Part shown: positions 21,349 to 33,000 of the stretch, one piece after another
How positions within the stretch are numbered: position 1 is the stretch's first letter
How the letters are laid out: each line of letters begins with the position of its first letter
DNA from: Pisolithus tinctorius
Taxonomy: Eukaryota > Basidiomycota > Agaricomycetes > Boletales > Pisolithaceae
Length of the DNA stretch: 64,000 nt
Direction: 5' to 3'
Assembly: GCA_024663395.1 (NCBI GenBank)
Contig: JANFAH010000002.1
Span: 1,426,001-1,490,000, forward strand
Made by a program: the position numbers and the translations under genes
Notes under the pieces: generated by a model
The model's database searches: none
What the model was told of the DNA's origin: nothing
Seen by the model: the letters and a program-made list of their open reading frames with translations, nothing else

Positions 21349-24300
21349 ATGGATGGGGAGCAAGTCCATCCTGGTCTGGACACTTGTCTTCATGTGCTAA
21401 GACCATGATATCTGCATGTGTACGGGGGTTTAGGGAATCCTGTGCTTGGCGGCAGTTGTATGACGTATAGTTTATTCGAATTGACTTGTGTCGGTAGATG
21501 CGGTCATTGACAAAATGGAGGGCATTCTGCTGATCTCTTGTGAAAGCTTCTTCGTCACCGTCGTATTCCTTGCCGAAGATTCGAGCCAGGATGTGGTCCT
21601 TGAGTTTTGGCAAAAACTTCTGTGGAGGATGCAAAGTATTAGTGACAATGCAAGCCTGACTGATAAAAGAGTACTAACCTGAGTAGCGAGGTCATCCGCG
21701 TTCTGCCCAAGCCAGCTTGAGATATGTAACAAGTATTTTGTTGAAGGGGATATATGATACTGTTCTTTGGGTCTTGAGTAGGGTAGCGGATCTTGCTCTG
21801 AAAAGGAAAGCGCCGGGTGCGGATTAGATGCAGATGCATCTGCAGTGTGGATGCGCAAATCCCTGGCATGACAGTGGTTGCGAAGTTTGTGGAGTAAATG
21901 CTCGCGCTGTTGCTGTTTAGCGATACCATGAACAAACTTGATCTTGTTTGTCTGTGCATAAAACCGTTTGACGCGCCGATGTTCTAGCTCACCCTGAGTC
22001 ATGCAAATGGCTCTCGTTACTGCAATTTCAGTGCCAGCAAAGTGACTTACCACTTGAGTAGAGTAATTGTCTGTAGTCCCAAAGAGCCAAATTGATGCTA
22101 CATAGTCTCCCAAGGTGTGCAGTTTGTATGTTGAGAGATTGAAGGTTCACTGTCGCAGGCCAGTCTGCGCTGCAGCAGGCCTTGAATTTCCATCTCCCTG
22201 AGCTCTTGCAGCCGATGCAGCCGTACGTCGACCGCGTGCAGCCTCCTCAGATGGTAAGTCTTTTGTTGCAATTTGATCGCATACAGCAGTTTTGAAGCGA
22301 CGGAAGAGGCATCCAAGCCTTGTTGTTGAGCTATCAAGGAAGTGAAGACTTGTTTCGGTATGGAGCCGTAACTTGGCGAGTGCATGCCATGTCGCCAGCT
22401 CGAAAAGAAGGTCCATTATTGTGTCGTTGTATGGAGGGGGAAGTAGACCCTCGAAGACAGGGATTGAGCACTGCAAGGATCATAGCATGTCAGTCTCCGT
22501 TCAAAGCAAAGCAAAAACATACATACCTGCAGAAGGTCTTCGAAATCACATGCAGCGAGTTTTTTCATCGCTGATGCATTATTGCTGAACTTGCAGATGG
22601 TATCTCGACCGAACGTAGGGACCTGTCGATATCTGTGCATGCTATTCAGACGGCATGAATATAGGCACAAAACCAGTTATTACCGTTTATTCAACTCCTG
22701 TATTCTATCACCTCCAAGTGCGTACAGTATCTGTATTAAATGTGTGAATGCGGCCTTCCAGACACTGAGTTCGAACTCATGAAGAAGGTCAGGAACAAGA
22801 AGGGAATATATGTCGAGGCCAAACTGAGCTAGCGGCTCTGAAAATGCGCTCTGAACCATGGATTAGACAACAATAGAAATGGAGAAAGATGGATGATACT
22901 CACATGCAGAGGCACTAAACCATGAATACCCAGAAGAGCATCGACGACCTGACTAACAAGGCTGCGACCTTTCTCGAAGATCCATCTTCTAACCGTGTTG
23001 ATCTTCTGCCAGATACTTGGGTCATCAGAGCGTGTGTAGCACTCACGGCGTATTCGATCATTCTTGGAGCCGAGCATTAAAATTTGATCCTTCTTGACGA
23101 GGCAGCAGGGACAAGGGCATTTCCCCAGATACTTCATGCACGCGATGAGAACCCTGAACAAACTTACAGTGAGTGATACCATGTGTGAGATATGAGGAAC
23201 GATCACTTACTTTTCTGGATAGTCAGCTGCATAAGTAAAAAATCGCAGGAAAACTTTGCGAAGGACGCCATCCAGAAAGCGAATGTCGAAGCCATGTTCG
23301 TAGGCGTGTATGAACTCTGCATCCAAAATGTGATTCCATATACATCAGGAAATTAACACTTTACTATTTTTGACCTTTTTGTGACTTTTTTTGACTTTTT
23401 TGTGACTATTGTGACTATTTGTGACTTTTTGGGAAGGAACCTACTATCTGTACTTTTTTCTGACCATAAACAGCATTTTGAAGAATGAAAAGAGAACAGA
23501 ATCTATTGAGACAACTAAGTGATGATATATCTAAGCCAAGAAGACTAGAAAACATCTGAAAATTCAGAGATATTGAGCCATTGGTGTGATGCACACTGTC
23601 TGAGAGAAAAATCACATTATCTCTTTGGAACCTCCATCAATTTGAATGTATGTGGTATCCACTGAAAGCTATGAATTAGGTGGTTTGAACAAGACCAAAA
23701 TCAGTGAGAACAGTGCAGCCATGCCTGCCAGACATGGGTAACAATGGTAGATTCCTTCCCAAAATGTCACAATTGTCACAAAAAGTCAAAAATAGTAAAG
23801 TGTTATTTTCCTGATGTAGAATGGAAGAGCTCACGTCTGCAGTGGGTAAGAGTCGCGGAACTTGCACTCTTTCCAAATAGATATCGATAGACCTCTTGAA
23901 TCCGATCTGGAAGCTGTGAAAATAGAGTTAGCAATTCAGTAAAAAATGAAGTATCTGAAGTGATATTACCTTAGGGATATAGGCAAGGTGATGTGCAGAA
24001 AATGACGTTGGTTTGCAGTGGATATATTTTGATTGATTTCCGACAAACACGTAGATTGGCCAGAGCGCCGCATTTCCGAAATTTGCGAGGTGGGTTGAAT
24101 CTGACCACACCATGATAGCAGCGATAACGTTCTCTAGAGTACCAGTGGTAGATTTTTGGCATTGTATCGACTCATGCTCTGCTAGCATCGCATCACCGGT
24201 ATATAGATCACCGTAGATTTGCTCTGGTTGTGCACTAGGACTTCGTTTCCAAAAGAGCTTGAATGGCTTGATGTGAAACATCTGAGCAGAAACCTCGTTG

Positions 24301-25572
24301 AAAGCAGATCTCAATAACTCCAGCAGCTTGTGATAGAATAAGTCTGGGACCTCAAACTCAGGGGCATCGAGTTCAGAAGTGAACTGAACTTTTTCGGTGG
24401 GAAGCTTGACTTTCACAGATGTCTTGTTCCAGTTGTTGGTAGAAAGTATGGAAGGGGTATTGGTGTTGTTGGGATACTTGTCCATGCGCTGGGCCTCGCG
24501 AGTGGCACGGAAACCGCACAGATCCTCACGATCGAAATCTTCAGCTAGGATTACTTCATTCACCAAGCGATCAACATTGGCGAGCAACTTCGTATTAGAA
24601 GAATTGTAGAACCATTGCATGAGACAGAACGTAGTGGGATTTAAGAAAGGTGCAAAAAATGATCGAGCGGTGTCCTGCAGCAATTCTAGGTGTGATCCAA
24701 GCCCCAAGCCTGACCACCAAGAGTTATTTGGAGGTAGTCCACAACTTGGCTCAAATGTCGAGCTCTCAAATGTTTCATCAAGAGACTGTAGGTTCTCGGG
24801 ATCGTAGGTAGGGAAGTTACGAAAATAAGAGTGGAAGACGCCATAACTGTCAGGTTCAGTATTGACGTACGATGGCTCGAAATCTTCAAGATCAATCAGC
24901 GGAGGCGAATCGGGATGGGATGGTAAGTCAGAGGATGGAATGGCATCAGTGCCATCGTTGAGGTGGGTAACGTGAGGTACAGGATTGTGAAGCGAAGGAA
25001 GTTCATCGCAGTATCGCCTAGGAAGACAGTGCGCACGATTGGGAAGACCAGAAGGTCTATAATCAGGTTTGGGTTCTGCAAAAGGGATCTGGTGAAGGGA
25101 TTAGCTGGGGTTCTCGACGGTCACTTTTGCAGAACATGGATAGACACTTACCTCGCCTTGTACATTGTCATGCCATGCAAAGTCGTCGTCTCCTCTCTGT
25201 AGGCTCTCCAATCCAAGATCTACATTCTCCTCAGCAAGGTGCCAGACTTTTTCTGCCTCAAGTTGGAGATCCTCATCCCGTTGGTGTCGTTTTTGAAGCA
25301 CAAGGGTTGTTGATGGGAGGAAACTTGTACATTTAGACCGATGCACAGAAAGCGCCCTTTGACTAGTGAAATCAGTTCTGTGACAACCTACACAAAGAAG
25401 TTGCATCAGTAATGTTAGTAGTAGCAGCCTTTGAAGGCCTGCAAGCTGCTACTAATTGCAATAAGCTATTGGAAGGGTCTGTAAGGCGGAACAACTCGCA
25501 TGACACGATCATGTGACAATGATGCATAGACATACTTATACCTACATGAGTCGTGTCCTTAGGGGCTCGCAT
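21349..25572 (-). pseudogene. Plavaka transposase, N-terminal and central parts, interrupted
   Basis: The ATG at 25572 opens MRAPKDTTHVG. An intron follows and the next exon gives a single C2H2-like finger, GCHRTDFTSQRALSVHRSKC. Family blocks follow in order: QDTARSFFAPF (24.67 kb), EQIYGDLYTGDAML (24.2), WSDSTHLANFGNAALWPIYVFVGNQSKYI (24.05), LPTADVSSSIL (23.85), EFIHAYEHGFDIRFLDGVLRKVF (23.3), ACMKYLGKCPCPCCLVKKDQI (23.1), and further conserved exons to HPYWY at 21349. A MITE at 23343-23816 disrupts the coding exon between SSSIL and WNHILDAEF, and the KDZ element removes the C-terminus to 4431. The ancestral enzyme would have mobilised the outer element. Confidence 0.9.
23343..23816. mobile_element. 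MITE copy a (474 bp) in Plavaka transposase exon
   Basis: TIRs start CATCAGGAAA(T/A)TAACACTTTACTATTTTTGAC. It is flanked by TA (23341-23342, 23817-23818). Subterminal TTTTTGTGAC-type repeats are present and there is no coding capacity. Near-identical copies lie at 35889-36362 and, inverted, at 25762-26236. Confidence 0.9.
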
Positions 25573-25599
25573 TTTCTCCCCCCTTACTTCTTCTCTCTC

Positions 25600-27913
25600 A
25601 TGGACGACACACTGCCAAACCCAAATTCTTCCAAGTCCCTCGTTGTCAAAGGCCGTCGAAGCAAGAAAAGAAAGTAAGTACTAGTACATGCTACTCATAT
25701 AATAGTACCGTGAGACTCTGGAAGAATCGAAGATGACCCAATGGTCATTTACCATACTGTGCATCAGGAAAATAACACTTTACTATTTTTGACTTTTTGT
25801 GACAATTGTGACATTTTGGGAAGGAATCTACCATTGTTACCCATGTCCTGCAGGCATGGCTGCACTGTTCTCACTGATTTTGGTCTTGTTCAAACCACCT
25901 AATTCATAGCTTTCAGTAGATACCATATACATTCAAATTTATGGAGGTTCCAAAGAGATATTGTGATTTTTCTCTCAGACAGTGTGCATCACACCAATGG
26001 CTCAATATCTCTGAATTTTCAGATGTTTTCTAGTCTTCTTGGCTTAGATATATCATCACTTAGTTGTCTCAATAGATTCTGTTCTCTTTTCATTCTTCAA
26101 AATGCTGTTTATGGTCAGAAAAAAGGTACAGATAGTAGGTTCCTTCCCAAAAAGTCACAAATAGTCACAATAGTCACAAAAAAGTCAAAAAAAGTCACAA
26201 AAAGGTCAAAAATAGTAAAGTGTTAATTTCCTGATGTGGGACGCCACCTTGCTTATACTGTAGACATGTTCGCAAACATCTCCATCGCGTTTGGAGTTGG
26301 TATAGCTTGCGATAAGGGTGGAACTCCTGGATTCCCATTGTAAGTTCATTGCATGGTCAATGATGCACCGGTACTCACCATATTGATGTTTCAAGGCCTG
26401 ATGATGACAAAGAACACTTGCTCCGAACATATCGAGCCGTCCTTGAAGCAGTCCCTGATTTGTCCAAAGCGATCGATGATGCGAACGGGCAAACGCTTGA
26501 GGAAGCCCTCGAAATCGTAAGTCGTTCCATTCTCCATTCATCTAACTGCATATATGCACATTGTTTTAGGTCCAGGAAGGTGTTACCTGCTGCTGCACTG
26601 ATGACTGTGGCTCCCTCAAATGGCCTGGCCTTAACTACGTTCTGCTCAACACATCTGCCCTCATGCCTTCCATTCCCCCGACTGACACTTCCAAGTCATT
26701 GCGCAGTTTCCACCATCCTCAACTGGCGCGTCTCTTATGTCCGCACAAGTACATTTCTGAATTCGACCAGAATCCAAACCAGTAAGTCACTCCAGGTCAC
26801 TACCTTACAGCATACATGCTGACTATGTTGCATACTCGCTCAGATACATAGACCGCGTCTTGAATGGGGACCTCATTTTCAAAGTCTGGCTGCTACCGTC
26901 ATTCCTATATGACCAAACGAAGCCTTATAATCCGGACGACATCCAAGACAGTCTCCTCCGTGGCCATGTATTAGTATGTGTAAGCCAAGTTCACCCGTGT
27001 TGCGTTGATTGATTGTTAACATCCTATTGGTGGCAGTTTTATAAACACATCTTCTGTGGTCGCTCGACTGCTGTGGGCGCCTCCACGATCACAACAAAAC
27101 CATCCAAGAACAAGATCCACAGTATCAAAGAAGTTTCGGAATTCATGATCGCTTACGCAGCGGTAATGGCATACTTTACTTTATCGTCAGAGGAAATGTT
27201 CAGGAAGGCAGCGGGAGGACTCGTTTACGGAGACTTTTATTGTACGATCATCTCGCTTTTCGAGGAGAAGGAGACCGATCCATGGGTGAAGGAAACTTTG
27301 GCCTGGTGGAACCAGTGAGTACTTCAATTCGCCAATTGTTTCACCTCCAACCTTACTATCATCTTACAGGCAGATTTATGGCAATAATTCTTCCGAAGAC
27401 TCGAACAGCGATTTGGGTTCTGAGGAGGAGTGGCAAGCTGTCATTGCGCAGCGCGCTGCTCGTCGCCGGCTCAACCGAGTCAACTCTGTGTCCATCGATC
27501 CTGTGTTGAGAGGTAAGCCCATCGGTCTTCCCACACGACCAATCTCAACCGAAACCATCACCACAGGGGCTTCAGCCACCGCAAGCACCTCCTCTGTGCA
27601 TAACGGAATTCAGGTCGCGACCACTGTCTCCTCTGGCATTGCCCTCTCCTCTGCGCATAACGGAATGCAGACCGCGACCACCGTCAACACCAACAGTGCC
27701 TTCTCAGTCTCTGCACATAACGGAATGCAGACCGTGACCACCGTCAACACCGATAGTGCCCTCTCCTCTGTGCACAACGAAATGCACCTTGCCCCATCGC
27801 CCCTCTCCAGTCCTGAGCCTGAGGCTCGTCCTCCTCCCCACTCCACTGCTTCTCATGGGGGACCAAAAGGAAGAGGAAGAGGCCATGGAAGGGGTGCGCA
27901 CCGGGGGGCTTGA
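25600..27913 (+). pseudogene. DUF6698-type protein gene, interrupted by a MITE
   Basis: The ATG at 25600 begins MDDTLPNPNSSKSLVVKG, with a donor at 25674. The next exon reads EDDPMVIYHTV, then GRHLAYTVDMFANISIAFG after a MITE (25762-26236) inserted in frame between V and G; the MITE brings a stop. Later exons give HLLRTYRAVLEAVPDL, a cysteine patch CCCTDDC, LARLLCP, SLLRGHVLV, YKHIFCG, IHSIKEVSEFMIAYA, LSSEEMF and VKETLAWWNQQIYG, matching DUF6698 proteins that are widespread in Agaricomycetes. The tail has four ~20-aa repeats around AHNGMQTATTV and an RG-rich end (GRGRGHGRGAHRG). The function is unknown. It might still be expressed if the MITE is spliced out. Confidence 0.7.
25762..26236. mobile_element. 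MITE copy b (475 bp), inverted, in DUF6698 exon
   Basis: Same family as copies a and c, in reverse orientation. It is flanked by TG rather than TA (25760-25761, 26237-26238). The duplication of TG keeps the host frame recognisable on both sides. Confidence 0.85.
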
Positions 27914-28500
27914 ATGGGTATCTTCTGATCCCTTTTCGCTCCCTACCTCACTGACTGTCACTTCTCAAGCAGATGCTGCAATCTTCCACATCTGTGCCGT
28001 TACCCGCTCGAGTGTCGTCTTTGCTCTGCTGCCTTTTTCTCTCGCTCATGCAAGTGCTCTCATTCGTTTCTGCTGTCCTGTTGCCTGCTTCATCCTGTAC
28101 TGTCTGCTTTTGCTGTTCATGGACCAATGTCATCACTGGATGTAATGTACTACTAATACAATGATTGTGGTGCTTTATAATGTGCTTGTAAGCATTGTAA
28201 GTGGTGTAAGGTGCAAGGTGCAAAGCTGCAAAAGAAGTGCAGTAATAAACTTATAATCACATTGTAAGTTGAATGTAATGCCTTACAGGGCCTTGTAAAG
28301 CTCGCAAGACGTCGTCAGAGATGGCAACCTTATAAGCCTCACAATGGGCTTATAAACTCATGAAAGGCTTATGACGGTCATGCAGGAGTACATAAGTCTT
28401 ACAGGCTCCCGCCCGAAAGGGAGGTTAGTTATAAGGTGCTTACAGGCCTTAGTACCCTTATAAGGACTTACGGCCCTTATCAGGCAATTACAAGGTTTCC
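27914..28500. repeat. Right subterminal region of outer element
   Basis: It starts with an unannotated ~230-bp stretch. From about 28170 there are dense TTGTAAG, CTTATAA and CCTTACAG motifs mirroring the left end. No gene. Confidence 0.6.
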
Positions 28501-28515
28501 GACGTTTTGCTGATG
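28501..28515 (-). repeat. Right TIR of outer element
   Basis: GACGTTTTGCTGATG, the perfect complement of 3258-3272. Confidence 0.85.
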
Positions 28516-28834
28516 TCGGATGTTCCGCTAAGGGAGTAGCAGCCGTGCCCTATTCACAATCGTGCTGCTGGTGTTCTGAACGTACCCACTTGGAGTCCAA
28601 GTTAGGGGTCCCATGGGAAACTACGCAATGCGAGTCTCGTCCGCGGCTGTCGTAGAACAGTTCTCGCGTGTAGGAAAGCAATTGGTATGGACCCTTCAAC
28701 CCCCTCCTATCTGAAGGTTGGAGCAAGTCGAACATTCTGACCTTCAGAACACTACCACATAACACCTCAGGTAGTGCAAGCATGTCAAAGGATCTGACGA
28801 CTTCACTGTCAATTACATCATTCACAGAAGGTAT

Positions 28835-29157
28835 GTGTCCATGTTGTTCGTCACGGTCGAAACGAGTCGTTCTCTCGTCAACCCCTCTACCCGAGCTCGA
28901 GCCTACGACTTCTGTCAGATCGCATCTAGTTCCATTCCTGTGTCAGAGCTTATTGGCATCAACTCCTTCGGAACCCAATACTGTCTTTACACTTTCAAGA
29001 CTCGAACCTTCGAGCCGCACCTCACTCTGGCGGATGCCCGCTTCCTCGACGACGCTGCGCCGCGGGCAGACAGGCTTTTGATATCCTGAATGACGAAGGA
29101 GAAGTAAAGCTGAAGGATGTGGTTGCACCTGTCAAGACCATGACGGCGAATTTGTAG
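28835..29157 (+). pseudogene. Small ORF module copy (broken relative to 43338-43658)
   Basis: It reads MSMLFVTVETSRSLVNPSTRARAY and continues to EPHLTLADARFLDD. It then needs a frameshift to reach FDILNDEGEVKLKDVV and its stop near 29157. This is the same protein as the intact 106-aa frame at 43338. It lies upstream of the NLR 5' module. Confidence 0.45.
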
Positions 29158-29814
29158 GTCTTCTAAGAACGAGAGTCAGGCGAGTCGAAATTGTGGAGAA
29201 GTTCATGATGCCTTGGATTACCAAATATTCTTCCTCTCCCCGTCGCAGTGCCAACCTCAAGCAAGTGGGCTTATGCATATTCCCCGATAGGCTGCCAGGT
29301 ATATGATGTCTCTCCCAGTGATATGGCATGCCAGCTGCGAGGGGGACGAGGTGACCTCTGTCTGGGTTCACCGCCATGTCATCCGCCGCGGTGACACACA
29401 ACTTTTTCATGTGATACAGGCGGTCCGTGAAGGTCGTGGTGCAGTCATCAAGCGTGGCCCTCGCCGTCCTCGACGTCAGCAATAGCCGGAATCGGAACAG
29501 GACGCAGAGGCGGCCGTGTCACCTGTGGCGCCACCGCCAATGGCAGTGACCGCGTGTTCGCGAGTCGTGAGCATCGACGCTGCCACCTGACTGGCCTCCC
29601 CACGTGTCGCGAGAACTGTGGGCCCATTGACTCGATCCTCATAATGCCCATGCCAGTTGTCTAGCACTAGCATATCCGCTCTGGTTTTTGTCTGTCCATT
29701 TTCACTTGTTGCCATTTATATTTACATCTGTCACCGACACATCCATCACAATGTTAATATCCACATCACTTGTTGAGCCCAGTCCCCGCGGTCCTGATAG
29801 TCCGATATTCTACG
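29158..29814. other. NLR 5' module, copy 2 (no gene called)
   Basis: Homologous to 48022-48600 and to 85-650. The open frames are not conserved between copies. It is presumed upstream or leader sequence of NLR A. Confidence 0.45.
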
Positions 29815-29822
29815 TATTATAA
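29815..29822 (+). promoter_or_regulatory. TATA-like box upstream of NLR A
   Basis: TATTATAA, 185-192 bp before the ATG. It is retained with flanking CTCGAGAGGACAGGATC in the other 5' modules (44571-44578 area, and about 48608 with CTCGACAGGACAGGATC). Confidence 0.35.
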
Positions 29823-30006
29823 CTTCTCGAGAGGACAGGATCGTGACTGGGGTGTGAGTTAGTACGTGAGTACTTGAGTTGGCTAATCATGGCACAGCAG
29901 TTTGCAACGTGTCTACAGCATTTCGGCGCCTACTGCAACTTCAAGCCCTTTCCTCAACGTCAACTCCATCCAGAAAAGTCTGAACGAAATACATACTGAT
30001 TTCTCA

Positions 30007-33000
30007 ATGGCTCGTCGCATCTTTAGATCCAGAAAGCAGTCTGGCTCTGCATCCAATTCTGTTTCTGTAAGAAGTTCATTTGCCTGCAGGCAATTGTACT
30101 CATCCATCAAGAAACAGTCACAAGGTAGTGTAGCCTCGAACGCTGCAATGTCGGGCAGTGTCTCCCAGATGTCGCTTGCAAGGATGAGGCGCGTCTTTCG
30201 TCAGTCGAACCAAGGCCCCATCGCAGCACAGACTGCTGACACAGGCGCCGGTGGGGGTGCTCAAGAGCAACCAGAACGAACCCAAGCGGCCCCAACTCAG
30301 AATGTGTGTGATCTACCTCATCCCATTATTGCGATGACCTTGAGTAACAATTTTGTTGGACAGACTCAAAGGCCAACCCGCGGCTCTGAAACAGGGCCAT
30401 GCATGCCAGCTGCGCATGATGTCGATACTGTGGTCGGGCCATCCGGCGACACCAGCGAAGGTGCTGTTGGCCCTCCTAGTGGCGCCAATACCGCGCTTGA
30501 TCCGGTCTCGGCGTTGGTACGCAGTGAAGTCGACGATGCCCAACAGACCCTGGATCGCATGACGCCCATGGCAGGCATTGGCCAGTTAGCCACCGAGCTT
30601 GTTGCCCAAGCTGATACTGCGGCTGCCAGCGTCCAAAACTTCAGCAACACATACCTCCTGCCTCTCAAAACATTTAACTCCGTCGTTACTGGTATCGCCA
30701 ATGTACGCTCATTGACCTACATCTATTCACGAGTTCTGATATAAGGGTGCAGGTTCACCCCTATGCCCAGATTGCGCTGGGAATCTTAACCGCCGCTGCT
30801 CAGGTACGTGTTCACACGCGGCTGTATGTGCTGCGCGCCTCACGAGTCCCTCTGTAGTCACTTCTCAATCAAGTTAACCTGGACAGAGATGTGTCCGACC
30901 TCCTTGATACAGTTAAAACAGTCTATGGATTTCTTCTGGAAGACGATACCATTCGGAAAATTGATAGTATGAAGGAAACTTTGGGGAAGATTGCACAGGT
31001 GATTAGCGATGCGGCCCGATTTATCAAGAGTTACTCGGAGACGAAAATTTTCTGTACGTCGGTTGCGCCTTTTATCGCAAGCCTGATTCGAATTCTTCTC
31101 AGGGAAGAGACTAGGAAAGAACATAATGTCGGAGACGCAGACCACGACCGATGGTTACGTCAAGTTGCTGAACTCCTTGATGCAACAGTACCGGGATCTT
31201 GCGATCCGGGATATTCATATCAACGTGCACCAGGTACTTGAAGGTCTGAAGCGCGCGCGCGGTGAACTAGACGTCGTACGCGGGGATCTGGATGTCGTAC
31301 GTGGGGATCTGGGTCTCGTACGTGGGGATCTGAGAGAGATGAATCTGGAAGGCATGGCTTATGCAGGAGGTGCGGGTGTCAATAAGACGAAGAGGTGCCT
31401 AGATGGCACCAGAACTGAGATCCTTACGGAGATCGTCAGTTGGATCCACAACACCAATGAAGATGCTCCGCGAATTTTCTGGCTGTATGGGCAAGCCGGT
31501 AGAGGGAAGTCTGCCATAGCGCATACCATTTCCCTGTGGCTCAAGGATACCGGAGGGTTCGGGTCGTGCTTTTGCTTTGCGCGTGATAGGCAGGCCGAGC
31601 GTCGCGAGGAAAAGATATTTACCACCATTGCACGTGATCTGGCGGACCGCGACCGTACATTCCGGCGAGCTCTGGCTGACATACTTGGGGAGGACCATTC
31701 CCTCAAGACTACATCCGACGTTACGCTACAGTGGGAGAAGCTGATTTTGGAGCCGTTGTCGAAGGCGTCGAGTACTATCATTGGAAGCATGATCGTAGTG
31801 ATCGACGCGCTGGACGAGAGTGGTGCAGAACCCTCACGGCGCCACATCTTGTCTGTGCTTGGATCACTGGCGAATGATCTGCCTCCCAACTTTCGTGTCT
31901 TCATAACATCCCGCCCATTGCCGGACATTGAACATGTATTGAGAGCTGCTCGACATGTGAAGGCAACATCCTTGGACGACGTTTTTGCAGGGTGGACCGA
32001 ACGCGATATCCGTCTATATGTTTCCGAACAACTTGGACACCTTCCAGAAATCAGGGACACTGAGGTTCAGAGGATTTCCCAAAAGGCGGACTGCCTTTTT
32101 GAATGGGCACGTCTCGCCTGTGATTTCATCAGGTCAAACCAAGCCGGGACAACGGTGCGGGAACGCTATGATGAGGTGATCACTCTCGAGTCCGAAGAGG
32201 GAAGAACGCTCTTGGATGCCACTTACTTGACAGTCCTGAAGAACGCTATCCCCGATTCTACGAAAGCTCGTCAACGATATCGCTCAGTGATGGGTCAAGT
32301 TGTAATGACACTTGAAACTCTACCTATGGGGGCGTTGAATCACATGCGCAAACAGTTCCCAAACGAACAGGACCGCTATGATGTTGTTGTCATCCTCGAG
32401 TTCATGTCCCCGGTGCTTGGGGGCATTACAGATCCCTCCTCTCCTGTCCGACCCCTCCATGCATCCTTTTACGACTTCCTAACTGACCCTTCACGGAGTG
32501 GGGCCTACTTCGTTGACACCTCTTGTCCATATAACCTAGCTGTTGCCACCTTGCGAATCCTCCATGATGACCTTCGGTTCAACATTTGTAGACTGGAAAG
32601 TTCCTACTTGAGCAATGCAGAGGTTGTAGATTTACCAGGGAGAATTAGCAAGAACATTCCACCCCATCTATCCTACTCTTGTCAATTCTGGTCCCAGCAT
32701 CTGCAGAAGACTGGAATTGACTTGGTGCTTACACAGTTGGTAAAGGACCTTGTGGGAAGCGAAAAACTTCTATTTTGGCTTGAAGCTATGAGCCTACTGG
32801 GTGGAGTTAGAAATGTTGCAGCAGCACTTCTCTTGACCAAAAGATGGCTCTTGGTGAGTTTGTCATAGCTATTTGCATTTCATGTTGTCTGACTTGACAT
32901 TGAAGCATCAAGATGACATTGAGAATACCTTAGGTCTGGTAGAAGATGGAATCAGGTTTATTCAGAGCTCCAGTGGTGCAATTGCCCACAGTGCACCACA

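Larger units (their letters stand above)
3258..28515. mobile_element. Outer Plavaka-type DNA transposon, 25.3 kb with nested insertions
   Basis: The element is bounded by perfect 15-bp inverted repeats, CATCAGCAAAACGTC at 3258-3272 and its complement at 28501-28515. It interrupts unit A at the point where unit B is continuous (47306-47325). It carries a minus-strand Plavaka transposase, split in two by the KDZ element, and a plus-strand DUF6698-type gene. Both ends have ~350 bp of sequence dense in CTTACAA/TTGTAAG-like motifs. Removing the KDZ element and two MITEs leaves about 7.4 kb. No clean target-site duplication is visible; 6-30 bp at each junction do not match the empty site. Confidence 0.85.

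Noticed and set aside
3254..28526. GTTCC as target duplication of the outer element
   Set aside because: The two copies are at different distances from the TIRs and the empty site in unit B does not contain GTTCC.
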